64,000 bases of DNA. It comes from Phyllostachys edulis. Lineage: Eukaryota > Streptophyta > Magnoliopsida > Poales > Poaceae. Numbering within the stretch: the stretch's first letter is position 1; each line of letters opens with the position of its first letter. This document shows, one piece after another, positions 21,701-36,700 of the stretch. The notes under the pieces were generated by a model. The model did not search any database. It saw nothing but the letters and a program-made list of their open reading frames with translations, and was not told the origin of the DNA. The position numbers and the translations under genes were made by a program. The stretch is taken from positions 35,684,820 through 35,748,819 of the forward strand of contig CM070568.1 in NCBI GenBank assembly GCA_036346405.1, written 5' to 3'.

Positions 21701-24700
21701 TTTTGATTTCATGTTGATTTCATTGTTCATCGGGCTGGAGGTTAGACCGCCCCTGGTGAGAGGTCTGATCGTAAGGCCATTGGTCAAACTGCCCAATCTG
21801 AGAGGTCTGATCGTCCAACTCACTTTGATTTGAGTTTTTGGTGTTTTTGGTTGCTATGCTTCGGGGTTTCGATTGGATTCAATACAAGACTTCTGCTATG
21901 CTTGTATGTTGATCTTCATAGCTTTCATAGCTATTGAGGTGAAAATTGAGTTGAATCCGATCGAGGTGAACAAGAAGCAGTGCTCCTATTCACCCCCCCT
22001 CTAGTCGCCATTTCAGTCCAACAAGTGGTATCAAAGCCCGGTTAGTTCATTCTTGATCTTAACCAATCACTGAACTTGGCGATGGAGAAGTACTTCACCA
22101 AGCCGCATGTCTTCGATAGGCTCGACTATGCCTATTTGAATAATCGCATGTTCCTACCTTCAAAGCGAAGGTCAAACCATATGGGAGTTTGTTCGAGCCC
22201 CGCTCGTCTTGCCCAAGGTTGCTACGCCAGTTTCGTTAGCTCTCTTGGCTAACAACCACAAGGCAAAGAATCTCCTATATGGTAAGCTTGGTAGACAGTA
22301 GTATAACAGGATCTGTCACCTTGAGGCCGCGTACAAGATTTGGCACACCCTCGAGACTTACCATGAGTGTTCGTCCCAAATTAAGGAAGTATGTCAAACG
22401 ATCTTCAAACGAGAATACAACAAGTTCGAGATGCGACATGGAGAGAGCATCGATGATGTATTCACTCGCTTAAACAAGGTCCTCAATTAGTTGAGAGCGA
22501 TCGACATCGAGTATTCTCAGTCTGAGAATGCTATCGACCTCTTGGCTGCAATCAACACCAAGGAGTAGGATATGAAGGCTACTGCCATTGAAGAGAATGT
22601 CAATCTCTCTGATCTCACCTTATAGTTGCTCTATAGTAAGCTCAAGACCCATGCGATCAAAATGGTTGATCATCCTAAGAAGGAAAACATGACTTTAGTA
22701 GCTGACCCTCTCAAGAGAACTTCTGAGGGCTCTTCTGAATCTTCCTCTGAATTTTCACTGGCTTGTTTATCTGCAATCCATGAAGAAGAACTTGAGACTA
22801 TCCCTGAGCCTGAGTTAGCCCTCCTAGCTAAAAATTTCATACGGGCCTATCACAATGTGAGGAACAAGAAGAGAGGCGGCCCTATGACATGCTATGAGTG
22901 TGAAGAGCTTTACCACATCCGAGCAAACTGTCCCAAGTGAAAGGGAAGAGCAACCACAAGGAGGATAAGGCAGCTTGGAATAAGCCTCAAGGGAACAAGT
23001 CCAAGTTTGATGTTGCTAAGCTCGTGAAGGCCGCTCATTGGGTCCTTCTCGCTTTTGGAGAGCAATCCTTGAGAGATGTAGACTCTAGGAGCGAGGAGGA
23101 CAAGGGGGAGGAGCTCCCTCAAGAGAAGAAGAAAGGGAAGACGAATGACTTCATCGGCATGTGCTTCATGGCCGACTCCTTCGACGACGACGACATCGAT
23201 GATGTACCTCCATCCTATGAATTTCTCTCAGCTAGATGTGATACCATTTATGAGCAACTATTTATCCAAGATAAGATGTTAAAGTTCACCATGGCTAGGA
23301 ATAAGGACTTATAATCACAAGTTGATAATCTGGCGCTAGAACTTGTGAATGCTAAGAATTTTGATGTTGATGAATGTTCATCCCACCACGCTTTACATTC
23401 TGAACTTACTAAGTTACAAAATGCTCATGATGTTATCATGCACCAACTAAACAATGCTAGGACTGGGTTGATTGAGGTTAAATCTATTCCATATGAAAAA
23501 TGCTTAGAATCTAGCAAGTTGGTAGCTTCTAATAAGGCTGAGTCTAGCACTTGCTCTTTCTGCTCAAAACATGAACGTGAAATGAATGACATATTATAAG
23601 CAGTTAGAGTTAAGTATGCCAAGCTTAAGAACAAAATTAATTCTGCTCCTTGTGCTTCATGTGAAGCTCTTCAGCTTGAAGTTGCTATTCATAAGGAGAA
23701 GCATGCTAGAGCAATTAAGGCTAAAACTTGTGAATCATGTCTTAAACTTGAAAAAGAAAATGCTTATCTCAATGACACATTAGAAAAAAAAATTCTAAGG
23801 GTAAGAAGCAATTGAACATGATTCTTGACAAGTCCAAAACTCCTTATAGAAAGCAAGGGGTTAGGATACAACTTTGCCCAAGACAAGTCCAAGTCAAATG
23901 TTATTCAGGTCTTATAAGATGGCTTAGTTTTTGTAAGATGGCTTAGTTGAGTACAAAACCCAACATGCAAAAATTCTTTTCAAATCTGCAGGTTTTGCCT
24001 AATCAACTTCTGAGTCGAAAGGTGCATCTCTCAGTAGTACCAAGTACCATTGCACCTATTGCAAGAAGGATGGGCATTTGCTTAAGTTCTGTTGGCGTAT
24101 GTTGAAAAATGCTAGGAATAACCTTTCTAGATTTGCTTTGAGTCAACCTAGGGCTTTTATGAGGAACAGTTACACTAAGAAGAAGAAACCTAGTCTAAGA
24201 TTTCATTCACATGCTAAACAACATGTTCATCATCATCATGTTCCTAGATATGATATATCTCATGTTCTTGTAACTATTGCTCATGATAGGACTTCAAGTA
24301 GGATCAAGGCTAGCAATTCTTCTTTACATACTTTTCGCAGACATGTGTCTCAATACTGGGTTCCTAAGTCTTGTTTAACTAACCCTAGTATTGAGATACA
24401 TCGATCTCCTGTGCCTTGATTTTCAGGATCACCGCAGAAGGGGAAAGAACACGTGGTTCGTCTACTCTGGTTGTTCGTGCCACAAAACCAGAGACTCAAG
24501 ATGGTTCACCTCCTTCACACGGTCGACAGGTGATGACTTCATCACCTTTGGAGATGATACACAAGGGCAGATCAAAGGAACGAGATCGATCAGGGTGAAC
24601 GACAAGTTCATCCTGAAGGACGTCGCTCTTATGGACAAGCTAAGGTACAACTTACTTTCTGTCTCGCAGCTTCTTAATGATGGCTATGAGACTGGGTTTA

Positions 24701-27700
24701 AGAAAAATACTTGTCGTGTGCTTGATTCAGTTGGTGAGCTTGTCTTTGGGATTTCTAGAGTTGGTAGGATCTTTGGAGCTAACTTTTTTGAATCTCTTGT
24801 CGGGTCTCTCAAGTGTTTAATTGCATCTTCTTCTGAGCTCTTTCTTTGGCACCGTCGTTTGGGGCACATTGGTTTTGATCATCTGACGTGAGTTAGCAGC
24901 CTTGATCTCATAAGAGGTTTGCCTAAACTCAAAGCCGTCAAGGATGGTGTATGTGTGCCCTGCAGGCATGGTAAGCAAGTTGCCTCCTCACACCCGTCAT
25001 TGACTATGGTCATGATTGACGGCCCGGGACAGTTGCTTCACATGGATATTGTTGGTCCCGCTAGGGTTCGGCTAGCCAGTGATAAATGGTACATTCTTGT
25101 CATAGTTGATGATTTCTCAAGATACTTTTGGGTGTTTTTCTTGCTTCAAAGAATGAAGCTTTTGATCACTTTCATGATCTTGTTCTTCGCTTGGCTTCTG
25201 AACTCCCTAGTGCCTTGAGAGCGATTCGTAGTGGTAATAACACGGAGTTCAAGAATGTCTCGCCTCTTTCTGTGCTGAGCGTGGTGTTGAGCATCAGTTC
25301 CCCTCTCCTCACATCCCTCAACAAAATGAAGTTGTGGAAAGAAAAAATAGGACCTTGGTCGAGATGGCCAAGACGATGCTAGATGAGTATAGCACTCTGA
25401 GGAGATTCTAGGCCAAAGCTATTGCTATCGCTTGCCATATTGTCAATTGTGTTTTCTTGAGACCGTCTTTGGGCAAGACATCGTATGAGCTTCGGTTTGG
25501 TAGAAAACCCTCTGTTTCTCATTTTTCAAGTTTTTGGAGCCAAATGTTTCATTCTCAAGACAGAAAACCTAGATAAATTTGAGTCAAGGACTTATGATGA
25601 TTTATTTCTGGGTTATCCTGCACATTCGAGCGGTTTTCGGGTTCTCAATGTTGAGACTAATGCTATTAAGGAGACATGCAATGTCACCTTTGATGAGACT
25701 AGCCCTGAAACTAGATCAGATATTTCAAGTAACACAGAGACAACTAAGAGCATCTTTGTGGAGGAAGGTGAAGATGAAGCTGATGATTGCTCCCCATCTA
25801 ATGCTTCTACTGCTCCTGATCAAGTTGAAGAACCTGCTTCCACTACTTCACCTTCAGTTGAGGTTCCTGCTACATCTTGATCATTAGCAGTACCCGCGGA
25901 GGTCGAAGAAGTGTTATCTCCTTCGGGTGCTCCACTTCACATTCAAAGGCATCATCCTCCGAATCAGATGATTGTTATCTTCATGAGCGAGTCACTCGCG
26001 CTAGGTATCACGATCCGAGTCCCTACTCCCATTATGCATTTGTTGCTTCTTTCGAACACTGTGATATATCACATGCATTATCTGATTTGAGCTGGATCAA
26101 TGTCATGCATGAGGAGTTAGAGAATTTTGAGAGGAACAAGGTTTGGAACCTAGTAAAGCCTCCTAGTGGTCATAATGTGATAGGAACTTGTTGGGTGTTC
26201 AAAAATAAACAAAGTGATGATGGTTCTGTGGTTAGAAACAATGCTAGATTGGTAACTTAGGGTTTTAGCCAAGTTGAGGGGGTTAGACTTTGATGAAACC
26301 TTTTCTCCTCTTGCTAGATTAGAAGTCATTCGCATTCTGCTTGTGTTTGCTACATCTAAGGGATTTAGGTTGTATCATATAGATGTCAAGAGTGTATTTC
26401 TGAATAGTTACATAGAGTAGAAAATGTATGTTAGACAACCCCCAGGCTTTGAGGATCCCAAACATCCACACCATATCTTTAAGCTTTCCAAAGTCTTATA
26501 TGGTCTTAAGCAAGTCACTAGATCCTGGTATGATAGGCTTAAGATCTTCTTAATTAAGAATAACTTTAAGATGGGTAAGGTAGACAAGACCCTATTCATT
26601 CTTAGGCATGGTAATAACTTAATGCTTGCTCAGATTTATGTAGATGATATTATCTTTAGTGGTTCCTCTCATGCTCTTGTTTCCAGTTTTTCTGAGACCT
26701 TATCCAGGGAATTTGAGATGAGTATGATGGGAGAGCTCAACTACTTTCTGGGGCTTCAAATCAAGCAATGCAAGGAAGGAATCTTCATCCATCAGACGAA
26801 GTACACCAAAGATCTGTTCAAGCGCTTCGAGATGAGTGACTTCAAGCCGATCGCCACTCCCATGATGACTTTGACTGCTTTGGATCCCAGACAAGGAAGG
26901 AGAAACCATGGATCAACATGAGTACCGCAACGACTCCCTCCTTTACCTAACGGCCTCAAGACCGAACATCCACTTCGCAGTTTACCTCTGTGTGAGGTTT
27001 CAGGCGTCTCCGAGGACTTCCCATCGCCAAGCCATCAAGCGCATCTTCAAGTATCTCCAGTCCACCCTTCAGTATGATATTTGGTATTCTTGCATCTCAT
27101 TGTAACATATTGCATTCATATAAAAATCACAAAAAGATGCATTGTAATATAAGCTTTATTGATTGTAGTTTAAATTGATGAAGCTTTGCTTATTACCCTC
27201 TTGAGCTTTACTTGCTATAATTATTATGCTTTCACATGTGTAGCTTAGTCTTTGCCTGATGAGCTAGAACATTAAGACAACTTAAACTAAAAATTGCAAT
27301 TCGTAGATCTTTTAGCTAGTTGCACAATTAGTGATCTTTTTCTGACACTGGTCATGTTAAAATTGCTTTGTTAGCTCTTGAATCTATGATTGAACATCAA
27401 TTGAGCTTCTTGTTCCTTTGTGAATCTAAAATTGCTCTTGTGCAAAATAATTTTTTTAAGGTCCTCATATGGTTAAATTGTGCCAAACTATTCTCATGAG
27501 ACTGCATGTCAAAGACATGAACTTAGAGATAGTTTGATGATCCAAATGATCTTATGGGGACTGCTTATCAAAATTGACATGAACCTCAAGATATGTCACC
27601 CCGGATGAAGCTTAGAAAGAGTTTGTGGATGGCTTCTAGTTCAGGATCTTCTTCACTAAGATAGACCTTTAATCAACGACAATATTCATTGCAAATGAAA

Positions 27701-30700
27701 ATTGTTATAAAAAGTGGGTGTTTGAGGTGCTTTGAGCAAAATGATTTTCTTTGGACTTTTAGTCTCTAGAATGGTCTTTGTTAGCTTCTTGATCGCACAT
27801 TAGCATTCTGATATAGCCATTATCACTTTAGGATACCTTTTGGTGAACTTGCTAATTTTGAAGCTTTGCTTAACTTGTGAAAAATTCATCGCTTCATTTT
27901 TTAGCTTTCTAGCTTAACTTTGGTATATATGTCTTAACATGGTTTTGCTAGCAACTTCATGCTTGATGTGTTTTGAGTAATAATAGAAATGCTAGCCTTT
28001 TCTTTTGGATAATCTCCAAAGCTTTTTATACTAAAAATTAAAAAGTATAAAAATGAAGCCACTCTATTGCATTTCATGCATGCTCTTTCTTATGCTTCTT
28101 CCTCATTTCTGCATTTGTCATCTCTGAATGAGAGAAAAGCGTGATTCCTTGATGACTCCATTGTCAAAGGGGAAGAAGATATAGTAAAAAAATGCTAAAA
28201 GCGTGAGCTTTTTAGAGGAAAAGGGAGAAAATTAAAAATTTTGAAAAATGATGATCATAGTGAGGGGGGCATCTAATTTGCATTCTTGTGATCTTATTGC
28301 CATTTCTGAACTTGAATTATAATTCTTAGAACCTCACAACGATCAAAGGTCAAATTGAACAATTGTTCTTTCATATGGATCTTAGGTGAGATTGTTTACT
28401 CTTCTCTGGAAATTGAAGCCTTCTTGCTCTCTTTTGCCTTATCTCACTTGTCTTTCCTAATCTAAAGCCAACTTGGTCATTTACATGGCTTTCTCTTGCT
28501 TTTGGACCAAGTTGTGCCTTTGCGTGAAAACATTGAGTATTTTCATTTTCAAACCTCAAACTTACATTTTTTCCGAAATTATCAATGTGTTCATCAAGGG
28601 GGAGATTGTGGATATCATGAGGATATGCTCATGATCTTAGGATGATGATACAATTGGCAATTGTCGTGAGGGTTTGTCGAAACACTTGTTTTCGGCAAAA
28701 TTCATATCTTGTCGGTGACGATCGAGGCCGGCCGAGGCGGCGGTGACCGCCTTGGTGGTGATTTGACCGACCACCTCTGGCGGTCAGATCGGCCATTGGG
28801 CAGGCCAAGTGGCTACCGGTCAGACCGGCCGTGGGCGACGGTCTGACCGGCCATAAAGGTTACTTTCGAGTTTGGAGTTGGACAAAAAATAAAGGGTGCA
28901 AGCAAGAGAGGGGATTCGTGTGCACTTTGCCTCATAATATTTGGAGCTCCGAGTCAGAAGTTCTATTCATTTTAAATTTCCAAAGAGGTTTTAGATTTCC
29001 AGAGAGCAATTTTGGCTAAGTCCCTGTGCTAGCGGTTAGACCGGCCATGCTGGGTGGTTAGACTAGCCAGGGGGCAGTCAGACCGGCCATGAGTGGCAGT
29101 CTGATCGATTTTATCCTGTTTCAATGGCCGGCAAGGCGGCGATGATCGTAGGTTAGGTTATTTTCATGGTTTTCAATGCATATGTATTGCATGATGCATG
29201 TTTTGACTAACGTGGGTCAAGTTGCGAATAACTTGTTCCCAGAATCGATTTCTTGGTCTATTATTGTGCAGGAGGCTTGGAGGTCAACGACGGTCAATGG
29301 CGGTCAACGAAGAGGATGATCGGGACTACGCTTGGAGAGTTAAGGTCTAGAACGATCGAGGATGCCGGGTGAATTCAGTGGACTCAAGCATGGCGCAAAA
29401 TGGACAAGGATGACCGAACAGGAAGTTCGGGGCGACAGGTTGTATCAAGCGGTGTGAGGGTCGGTGCAAGTGGCATGGTGGTTTCAGTGGGAGTCGAATG
29501 GGAAAGGCTTGTCAACATGAAGTATCACAGCCCCATTTTTATTAAATGGGATTTAGATGCATCTGATAAGCATTTCATGTTATTTCTGGAGCATGTGCAT
29601 AATTTATGCATTTGAAATTTTTTGAATCCAATGTAAACATCTAACTCAAACTCAAGCCACAAAAGAAATTTAAAATAAATGCTTGTAAAGAACATTGGAA
29701 AATAATTTATTAAAATACTAGAATCATTATTATGAATAAATATATTTTTTGTCAAAGTTTTTAGAGTTCATCTTAACCTTAAGAAAAATCTAGGCTCCTT
29801 ATTTAAACCTATTCAGTTTTTGAATTAAAATAAGTTATTAAATCACTAACAGTGATGTTTAAGAATTTATGTGGGATCTATATCATCCTAGTAATCTCCC
29901 TGAAAATTTTTAGATTTTTATAAAATCATTTGCTATTTTCTAAACCCCAGTCAAAGTTGGGGGGTTTTGAAAGCAAGTCGGTCAACAACTAGACCTAACC
30001 TGAACCGGTTGCACTATGCGTTTCGAGCCACTTGACTTGATCGGACCTAGCCCATTCGCGCACACCTGACCTCGACCACGCCGCTTCGCTTCACCCGCTG
30101 ATGAGCCAGGCCCACCTGGCAGCGTCGTCATCTCAGCGCCGCTTCACCGCCTTGCCGTGCCAGCTCCCGTGCGGCCGAGCAGGAGGTGGCGCTCACTCGG
30201 GCGTTCCCGTGTATGCTAGGCCACGTAACTTCGTCACCGTTGATGCCATCCAGCTCGATGATGCCACGAAGTGACGACGTGTCCTCTCGTCGTCGGAGGT
30301 CTTCAACGCACCACCTACTTTCTCTCGACCGAGAAAGCAAAACCGGTGGTTCTCCCTCCTCTCAATCCTTCGCCCATCTTTGTTTTTCTGAGTGTCATTC
30401 TCATTTTTTTGAGCTCAAGCCTTGTCGGGCAGCACAGCCGCGGGGACTCCATCTTATCTTCGCCGTGACCCGAGCGCGCTCTAAGTGCCACTATCGTGTC
30501 ATCTTCACATCCGGTGAGTTCCTTCCATTCTTTTGTGCGCCATATCCTGAGCTAGGACATGTTAAGTAAAACCCTTCAATCAATTTCCTAAATGATTCAC
30601 AGGATCATCGAGAATTTGATATTTCTCAAGTTTCGGCCAAAATAGTGTTATCTTCCTCATCTCCTATGTGGTGAGTGTTATCTCAATTCCTTCCTTTGAC

Positions 30701-33700
30701 ATCATCTCCTATGCCTATTAAGCTTATCCTGATCACCCATTGCAGTAGGTTTTGCCTAGGATTTTCTCTACACGTGGAGCTCTCATCGCCGCCACACGGT
30801 CGCCGTCGCCGGAGCACCACCGTGATCCGCTGGTTCCTTTCTTGGTCTTGGTAGGATAATTGAACCTCACTGATGTTTTTGTGCACGATGATTAGCTTAA
30901 TGTACCATCGGGTTGTCACGTACACGTTTGCCGTAGTTGTGCCGCCGGTTCTCCACATCGCGCCGCCACTAGAGTTCATCGCCGACCAAATTCCGGCCAC
31001 CAGTAGAACCGCACAGCTATTAGAAACCCATTTATGCTCTTAAAACGTGCGGCCATGAACCACCGCGCCAGCTAGCCGCCGGCCAAGCTCACGGGAGTGG
31101 CATGCTCTGTTGTTGGGACGTCCAACAACATTGTAGCCAGTGGTTAAGTAAATCGTGCCAGATTAAAGGTTAAAACACTGATTAGTTCCGTATTAATCAA
31201 CACCGGTTTCGCTGACTGGTGGACCGCGAATAGAAACTGAGGCGGTTATTTAAAACAGTTTTGTGTTGTGTCGCTGACGTGTGGGCCCATATGGCCGGGT
31301 AAGTGATGGAGTAAATTGGAGTAGTGCACTTTCCCTTAAGGAAAATGTGTTCCTTATACCCTTAAAACGAGAAGTACGTCTTTGTATTCGGAAAACGTAT
31401 TTCATAGAATACGCCTTAGGCGTCGCTTCGGCCGAGACCGAGTTAGTGTTGACCAAGTCAAACTTTGACCTCGGGTCCCTCTTGTCATTCCCTTTGGCTA
31501 GCTGAGGGTGAGTGAAAAATGTATTTAATTCTTTTAGGAATTCCAAAACAATTTAAAGTTGCACTGAAAATTCTAATAACTTGAAAAATTCATAACTAAT
31601 TCAATTTAATTCCAAATTGAATGAAACCAATTTTGTTGGTTTTAGTTTTTTAATGAACTTTTAAATGGACTAGGTTTTAAGTATGTTTATGTTATAGAAA
31701 TTTTGATAATTGTTTTAATTATACATTAATAACTTTAACCTTGTAAGATTTATAGAAAATTCAAATGAACACTAATTGAACTAAAATTTTCACCTAAATT
31801 CACCTAAAATCTTACTCTACCTACTGTGTGAATTTCTTGTAATTTTGAATGTTTTAAATTTTTAGCTTTATTTAGCATTTATTACAATATTGGTCTTTGT
31901 TGGGTTTCTCAACGATACAAACGTATTCATGAGTGTAACCTGAGGTTGAATAAGTGGTATAGCAAAGGTGCGAGCACCCCCTCTTGATCATGTTGTTCCT
32001 ACTGATTTTAAAAGTTTTATGTGGATTTTAATCTCGCCATTGCATGCTATTTTGAAAAGTATGTTCCTAGGTAGAAGTAGCTAATTTCCTAATTGTTGCC
32101 TTGCCTTCCTTGAATGTTGATAATCCCGTGTTCAGTTGATGCCTAGGGAGCATATCTAGTGCAAACAGACTGTTCAGTGCTAACATGCAAACGTTGTCGT
32201 GAGCCGTCGGATCTCACGCGGGCGGCCTGGATGCAGGCGGGCGGGATGCCCCCTCCTCACTTATGGCAGTTTTCGAAAACCCCCCTGGCGGTCATGTTTG
32301 TCTCACAAAAACACCCATGCCTTTGAATTCCTCCTGTACCCTTGGTTCGCACGCACCGTCGTTTCATTCCCCATCCGAGAGCTAGGGCTAGGGCGGCTCG
32401 CCGCCCTCCAATCGAATTTTTTTTTAAATAATCTATTTTTTATTAGAAATTACAAAAATATTCCTGCGTTCTTTTTTTATAGAAATAATAAATCGTCGCT
32501 AACGATTGGTATTGGATCGATCATTGTCGATTAGGCGACTAAAGTCCTATCGCCCAACCGTTCGGCATTTATACTACAAGCGCCGAACCGTTGGGCATCA
32601 TTATTGTAGTCGCCGAACCGTTGGGCGATAGGACTCCAGTCGCCGAACCGTTGGGCGACTGGAATGCCTATATAAACACCCGCGCAGTCCCCCCTGGCCG
32701 ACCGAGAAAGAGAGAGAAAGCATTTGGCAGAGCTGCGCGTGAGGAGAGGAAAAAATAGAGGGAGAGGAGAGAAAAAAAGAGAGGGCGAGGGAGAAGAGGA
32801 AAACAGAATCTGCGTGTGAGGAGAGGAGGAAAAATTCGACTGCGAGGTAAGTTTGTTTTATTTTGTAGTGTATATTTTGTTGTAGGTAAATAGTTTATTT
32901 AGTTCAAATTGTAGTATAAGTAGCACTCGTACGAAATTTTAGTTAGAGAAAAAAGTAGAAAATCGTAATGTTGTTGATTTGTATGTAAATAGCCGCGATA
33001 AGAAACTTTAGTTAGAGAAAAAATAGTCTGTGAGGGAGTATTAGTGCTGTTTGTGAGAAGTATTGTAGTTGTGTGGGTGCATGCGTGGCCGACTATTATT
33101 GGGTGAATAAAGCGTGACCGAGCGCATAAGGAGGATGGATTATTTGTATAAACTTATTAGTAGAAGTCAAATAGTATGAACTAATTGACTTAGGTAATAG
33201 GTATAGCTTTGTAGAAGACTGGAACGCCACCTATAGCATTTCGGATTGCAAGTTAGCGTCCGAATCGGATAATGTCTGCTATGGAATAGCTCGGTTTTTA
33301 GGTTGAATCTAAATATCGTACTGCACGTTCATTGTGGCCTCTACCCTAGGTAATGAATGACGTCTTGATCATCTTTGTCGTGTAGTTGTCGACGATAGGC
33401 GAAGGGCCTTAGAAATGTAAATTACAATGTAGCGATGATTACATGTCGATGCGTTGATCGACTAGTTGCAATGTTGGAAATATTTGCGGACATACAATAA
33501 GTCATGCTGTACCCACTACATTGAAAGTGCATTATGGTGTTGGCACCGTTCATGAAGGTCCGTCTTGGTGTTGATTTGAGCGGTTTTGACAAGCCACTCT
33601 TGTGAACACGGACGGCGAGAATGCACGAATCGAAGATGTGATGCATTGGCTCACCCGCATGACTTCTCTTTGAACCACGAGGTGTGCAAGTGGACATACA

Positions 33701-36700
33701 AGGGCTTTGGAGCGGTCTCCCACGAACATCAAATGGGAGTTGAGAAGACCGAGCGCCAGTGTGTGGAAGGGATTTATACAAGGATGTCTGCGCCGTGGAT
33801 ATGAGTGTGTGATACTTGTGCAACCATGCCCAAAAGAAGCTGTGCAGGGCCCCCCTGCCAGATATCATTCGGGTGGTGAGAGCAGCTCGGGTGCCCAGCA
33901 TGTTGGTGAAGAAGAGGACCCGGAGGGCTGTATTACGAAGAGTTCAAAGGATGTTGCTTGTGATGAGCCTGACGCGGTAGATACAGGAGAGGAAGATCGG
34001 TCACCGTATGGTGAGCCTAGAGGACAGGCTGATGAAGGAGAGCATAATGATTACATATTGCGTCAAATAGATAGCGATGACCGGATGGCCTTGGCTGAAG
34101 AGGAAGCTTTACAAGAAGATGACGAGGACAGCCCGATGAGGATTTGAGCTCCCATCCCCGGGAATGGAGCAGTTGTGACGCCGAGGGTCTATATGCGCAT
34201 GACAAGCACGAATCGCCGTGGGAGCACCATGCCACGGAGGTTCGGTTGCACTCAATGTTTGCTGATAAGACATCCTTGCAGGATGCCATTAAGCTGTGGG
34301 CTATGTCTATGCAGCGGATGTTTCGGGTCATCAAATCTAGCTAGGAGTAGTACACCGTCAAGTCGAAAGCGGTAGGTTGTCCATGGCGAGTGCTGCGCAC
34401 ATAGACCAAGTATAAGACTCCTTTGGATTGTCTCGAAGGTGGAGCCGCACTCTGCATGCTCAGGCGCTTTTTGTGCGAACATCATAACCTAACATCGACC
34501 TTCATAGCCAATTTGATGTATGGAGAGATAGTGGAGAAGAAGGATGTGGAGGCCAAGCACATTATTGTGGCTATTGAGAAGAAATTCAAGTACAAGATCA
34601 CTCTGTGAAGGCATGGCGTCTTGGCGAAGGCTTTGGAAAGACGGTTTGGATCTTTTGAGGCGGTGTCGACAACCTTCCTCGTATGCTTGGGGTCTTTGCA
34701 GGGAGAAACCCGCACGTACTGCTTGTTGTAAAGGACATGCCATCTAAAGTTCATGAGGTTTTTCAATATTGCATAGGGCCTTCGTAGCCTTGGTCCCTAC
34801 ATCGAGGCTTTTAGGCATATCTTTGTTAAGTGATATCGATTAATGGGACCTTTTGGCCAAAAATACAAGGGCGATCCTTACCGCTATAGGTGTTGGCGGA
34901 ACAATCAAATTCGCCATTGGCCATCGCATTAAATCGAAGGTGAAATTTCGGCAATTTGCTTGTGGTTCCTTCGACATCCGAGGTGGGTTTGTTGGAGCTC
35001 GTCTTGGTGTGTCGTGATCCATGATTGCCACGCCGGATCTTGAAAGGCACAAAACACCGGACGACCGGAGGAGCCGTTTCCTTGGCGGATATGAGGAGTA
35101 GATGGTGTATTCACCACTTGGGGACAACTTCTTCAAGAAGTTCCCGGCAACCCTTAGTGAAGCTATTCAAGAGGCGGCTATCTGAGAACCAACAACATAA
35201 ATTTGGCGCTTATAGGCACCGCCGATGAACACAAAGCAGAAACCGTGGGACGCGAGGAACCGAGGACGAGTCTGAACCTGGCTGTCCGTGGCGGGACGAC
35301 CTCGAGGAACATCAGTGCTTCTCCCGGGATTGAGGCGAGCCATTGGACAAGTGGTCTCTGTTGCACGACACAGACGGGGCAAGGTGCGGCATAATGACCA
35401 CTAACCTTGCGGAGGTGTACAAGCTGGGTTCTTAGGGGCCTTCGTTCTCGGCCCTCGTCGCCATCGTGGAAGGTGTTACGCACAAAGACTGTCCAGGTAT
35501 TTTAGGGAGAGGCATGCAAATGCCGCGCTTCATGCCACCAACCCTCAAACACCGTCTTGCTCGAAGATTCGACATACATGCGGCGAAGCGAGAGAAGGTC
35601 GATCGCACACGGTGTACGCGATGGGCAATATGGACATCGTTTGATGTGCTCCTCGGGATAGAGCCGGTTTGGGACTTTCGTTCTCTTATCACCCACGAGG
35701 TATGCCTTGGAGATCATGTGAACGAACCTAGCTGTACGTGCAACAAACCAAAGCCCTTACACAAGCCATGCTCTCATGTGCTCGGGGCATGCGGGACCGT
35801 GCGCATGGACCCTTTGAACTTTGTGTCCGAGTACTTCTTGAAGGAGAGGTTGGTGCGAGCATGGAATTTGGCGAGCTTAGGGGCTTTAGGGTTGTGGGTA
35901 ACCGCCACCTTGGATATTGCAAATAGGATCTGAATTTGGATATTGACATCTTTGAAGGGTGGCAAGGGTCGTCGGCGAGTCGTCGTTATCGCGATTCGAT
36001 GCGTGTTCGACGCCGTTCGCATTGAAGTCGCGACGCTCTCCTTCCGTACTACGATCTTACTAGCTTTTTCCTTGTGCATGTGTCGGCGGATGGACCTGCG
36101 CGGACGACCAGCGGGTGTCACGCCACCTCGGCGTAGTTGTTGTGGTTGTTTGGTTGGGTCTTTGTTCACGGCGACCACGGCGACACCGTCGACGCAAGGC
36201 TCATCGCGTACGCCAGGGCCATCGCAGATGGGGAGGCTCCCTAGATCAGCTGGGGTTCGGCCATACTTGCCGCCACCTATCGCGGCTTGTGCGACGCGTG
36301 CTTCAGGTCCAGGCCGAACTCCGTTCACACGTGGTGTCCTCTCCTACTGCAGTTGTGGTCGTTCGAGCGCTTTAGCCTCGGATGGCCCCTGTTGGACAAC
36401 AGCGCTCCGTACGGGCTGGAGATGTACAACGCAGACGAAGTGGACCGGCCGACGATGGGCTCTCTTTGGTGCCGGCGACGGGTACGTACTCTTTCCCACG
36501 ACTAATTTCTTCATATGACCGATCGTCCTATCTAATATGTTTTGTTCCTTATAGGTACAGTTCGCGCACGTGCAGGTGACACGGGCGTACGAGCCGTTCG
36601 TGGAGCAGTTCAACCAGCTCACGGCAAATGACGTTCGTTGGGAGCCATACTCGCCTCAGAAGTTACTTGCTCGTGCTCCCCACGGCCTATCCTCGCCGTA

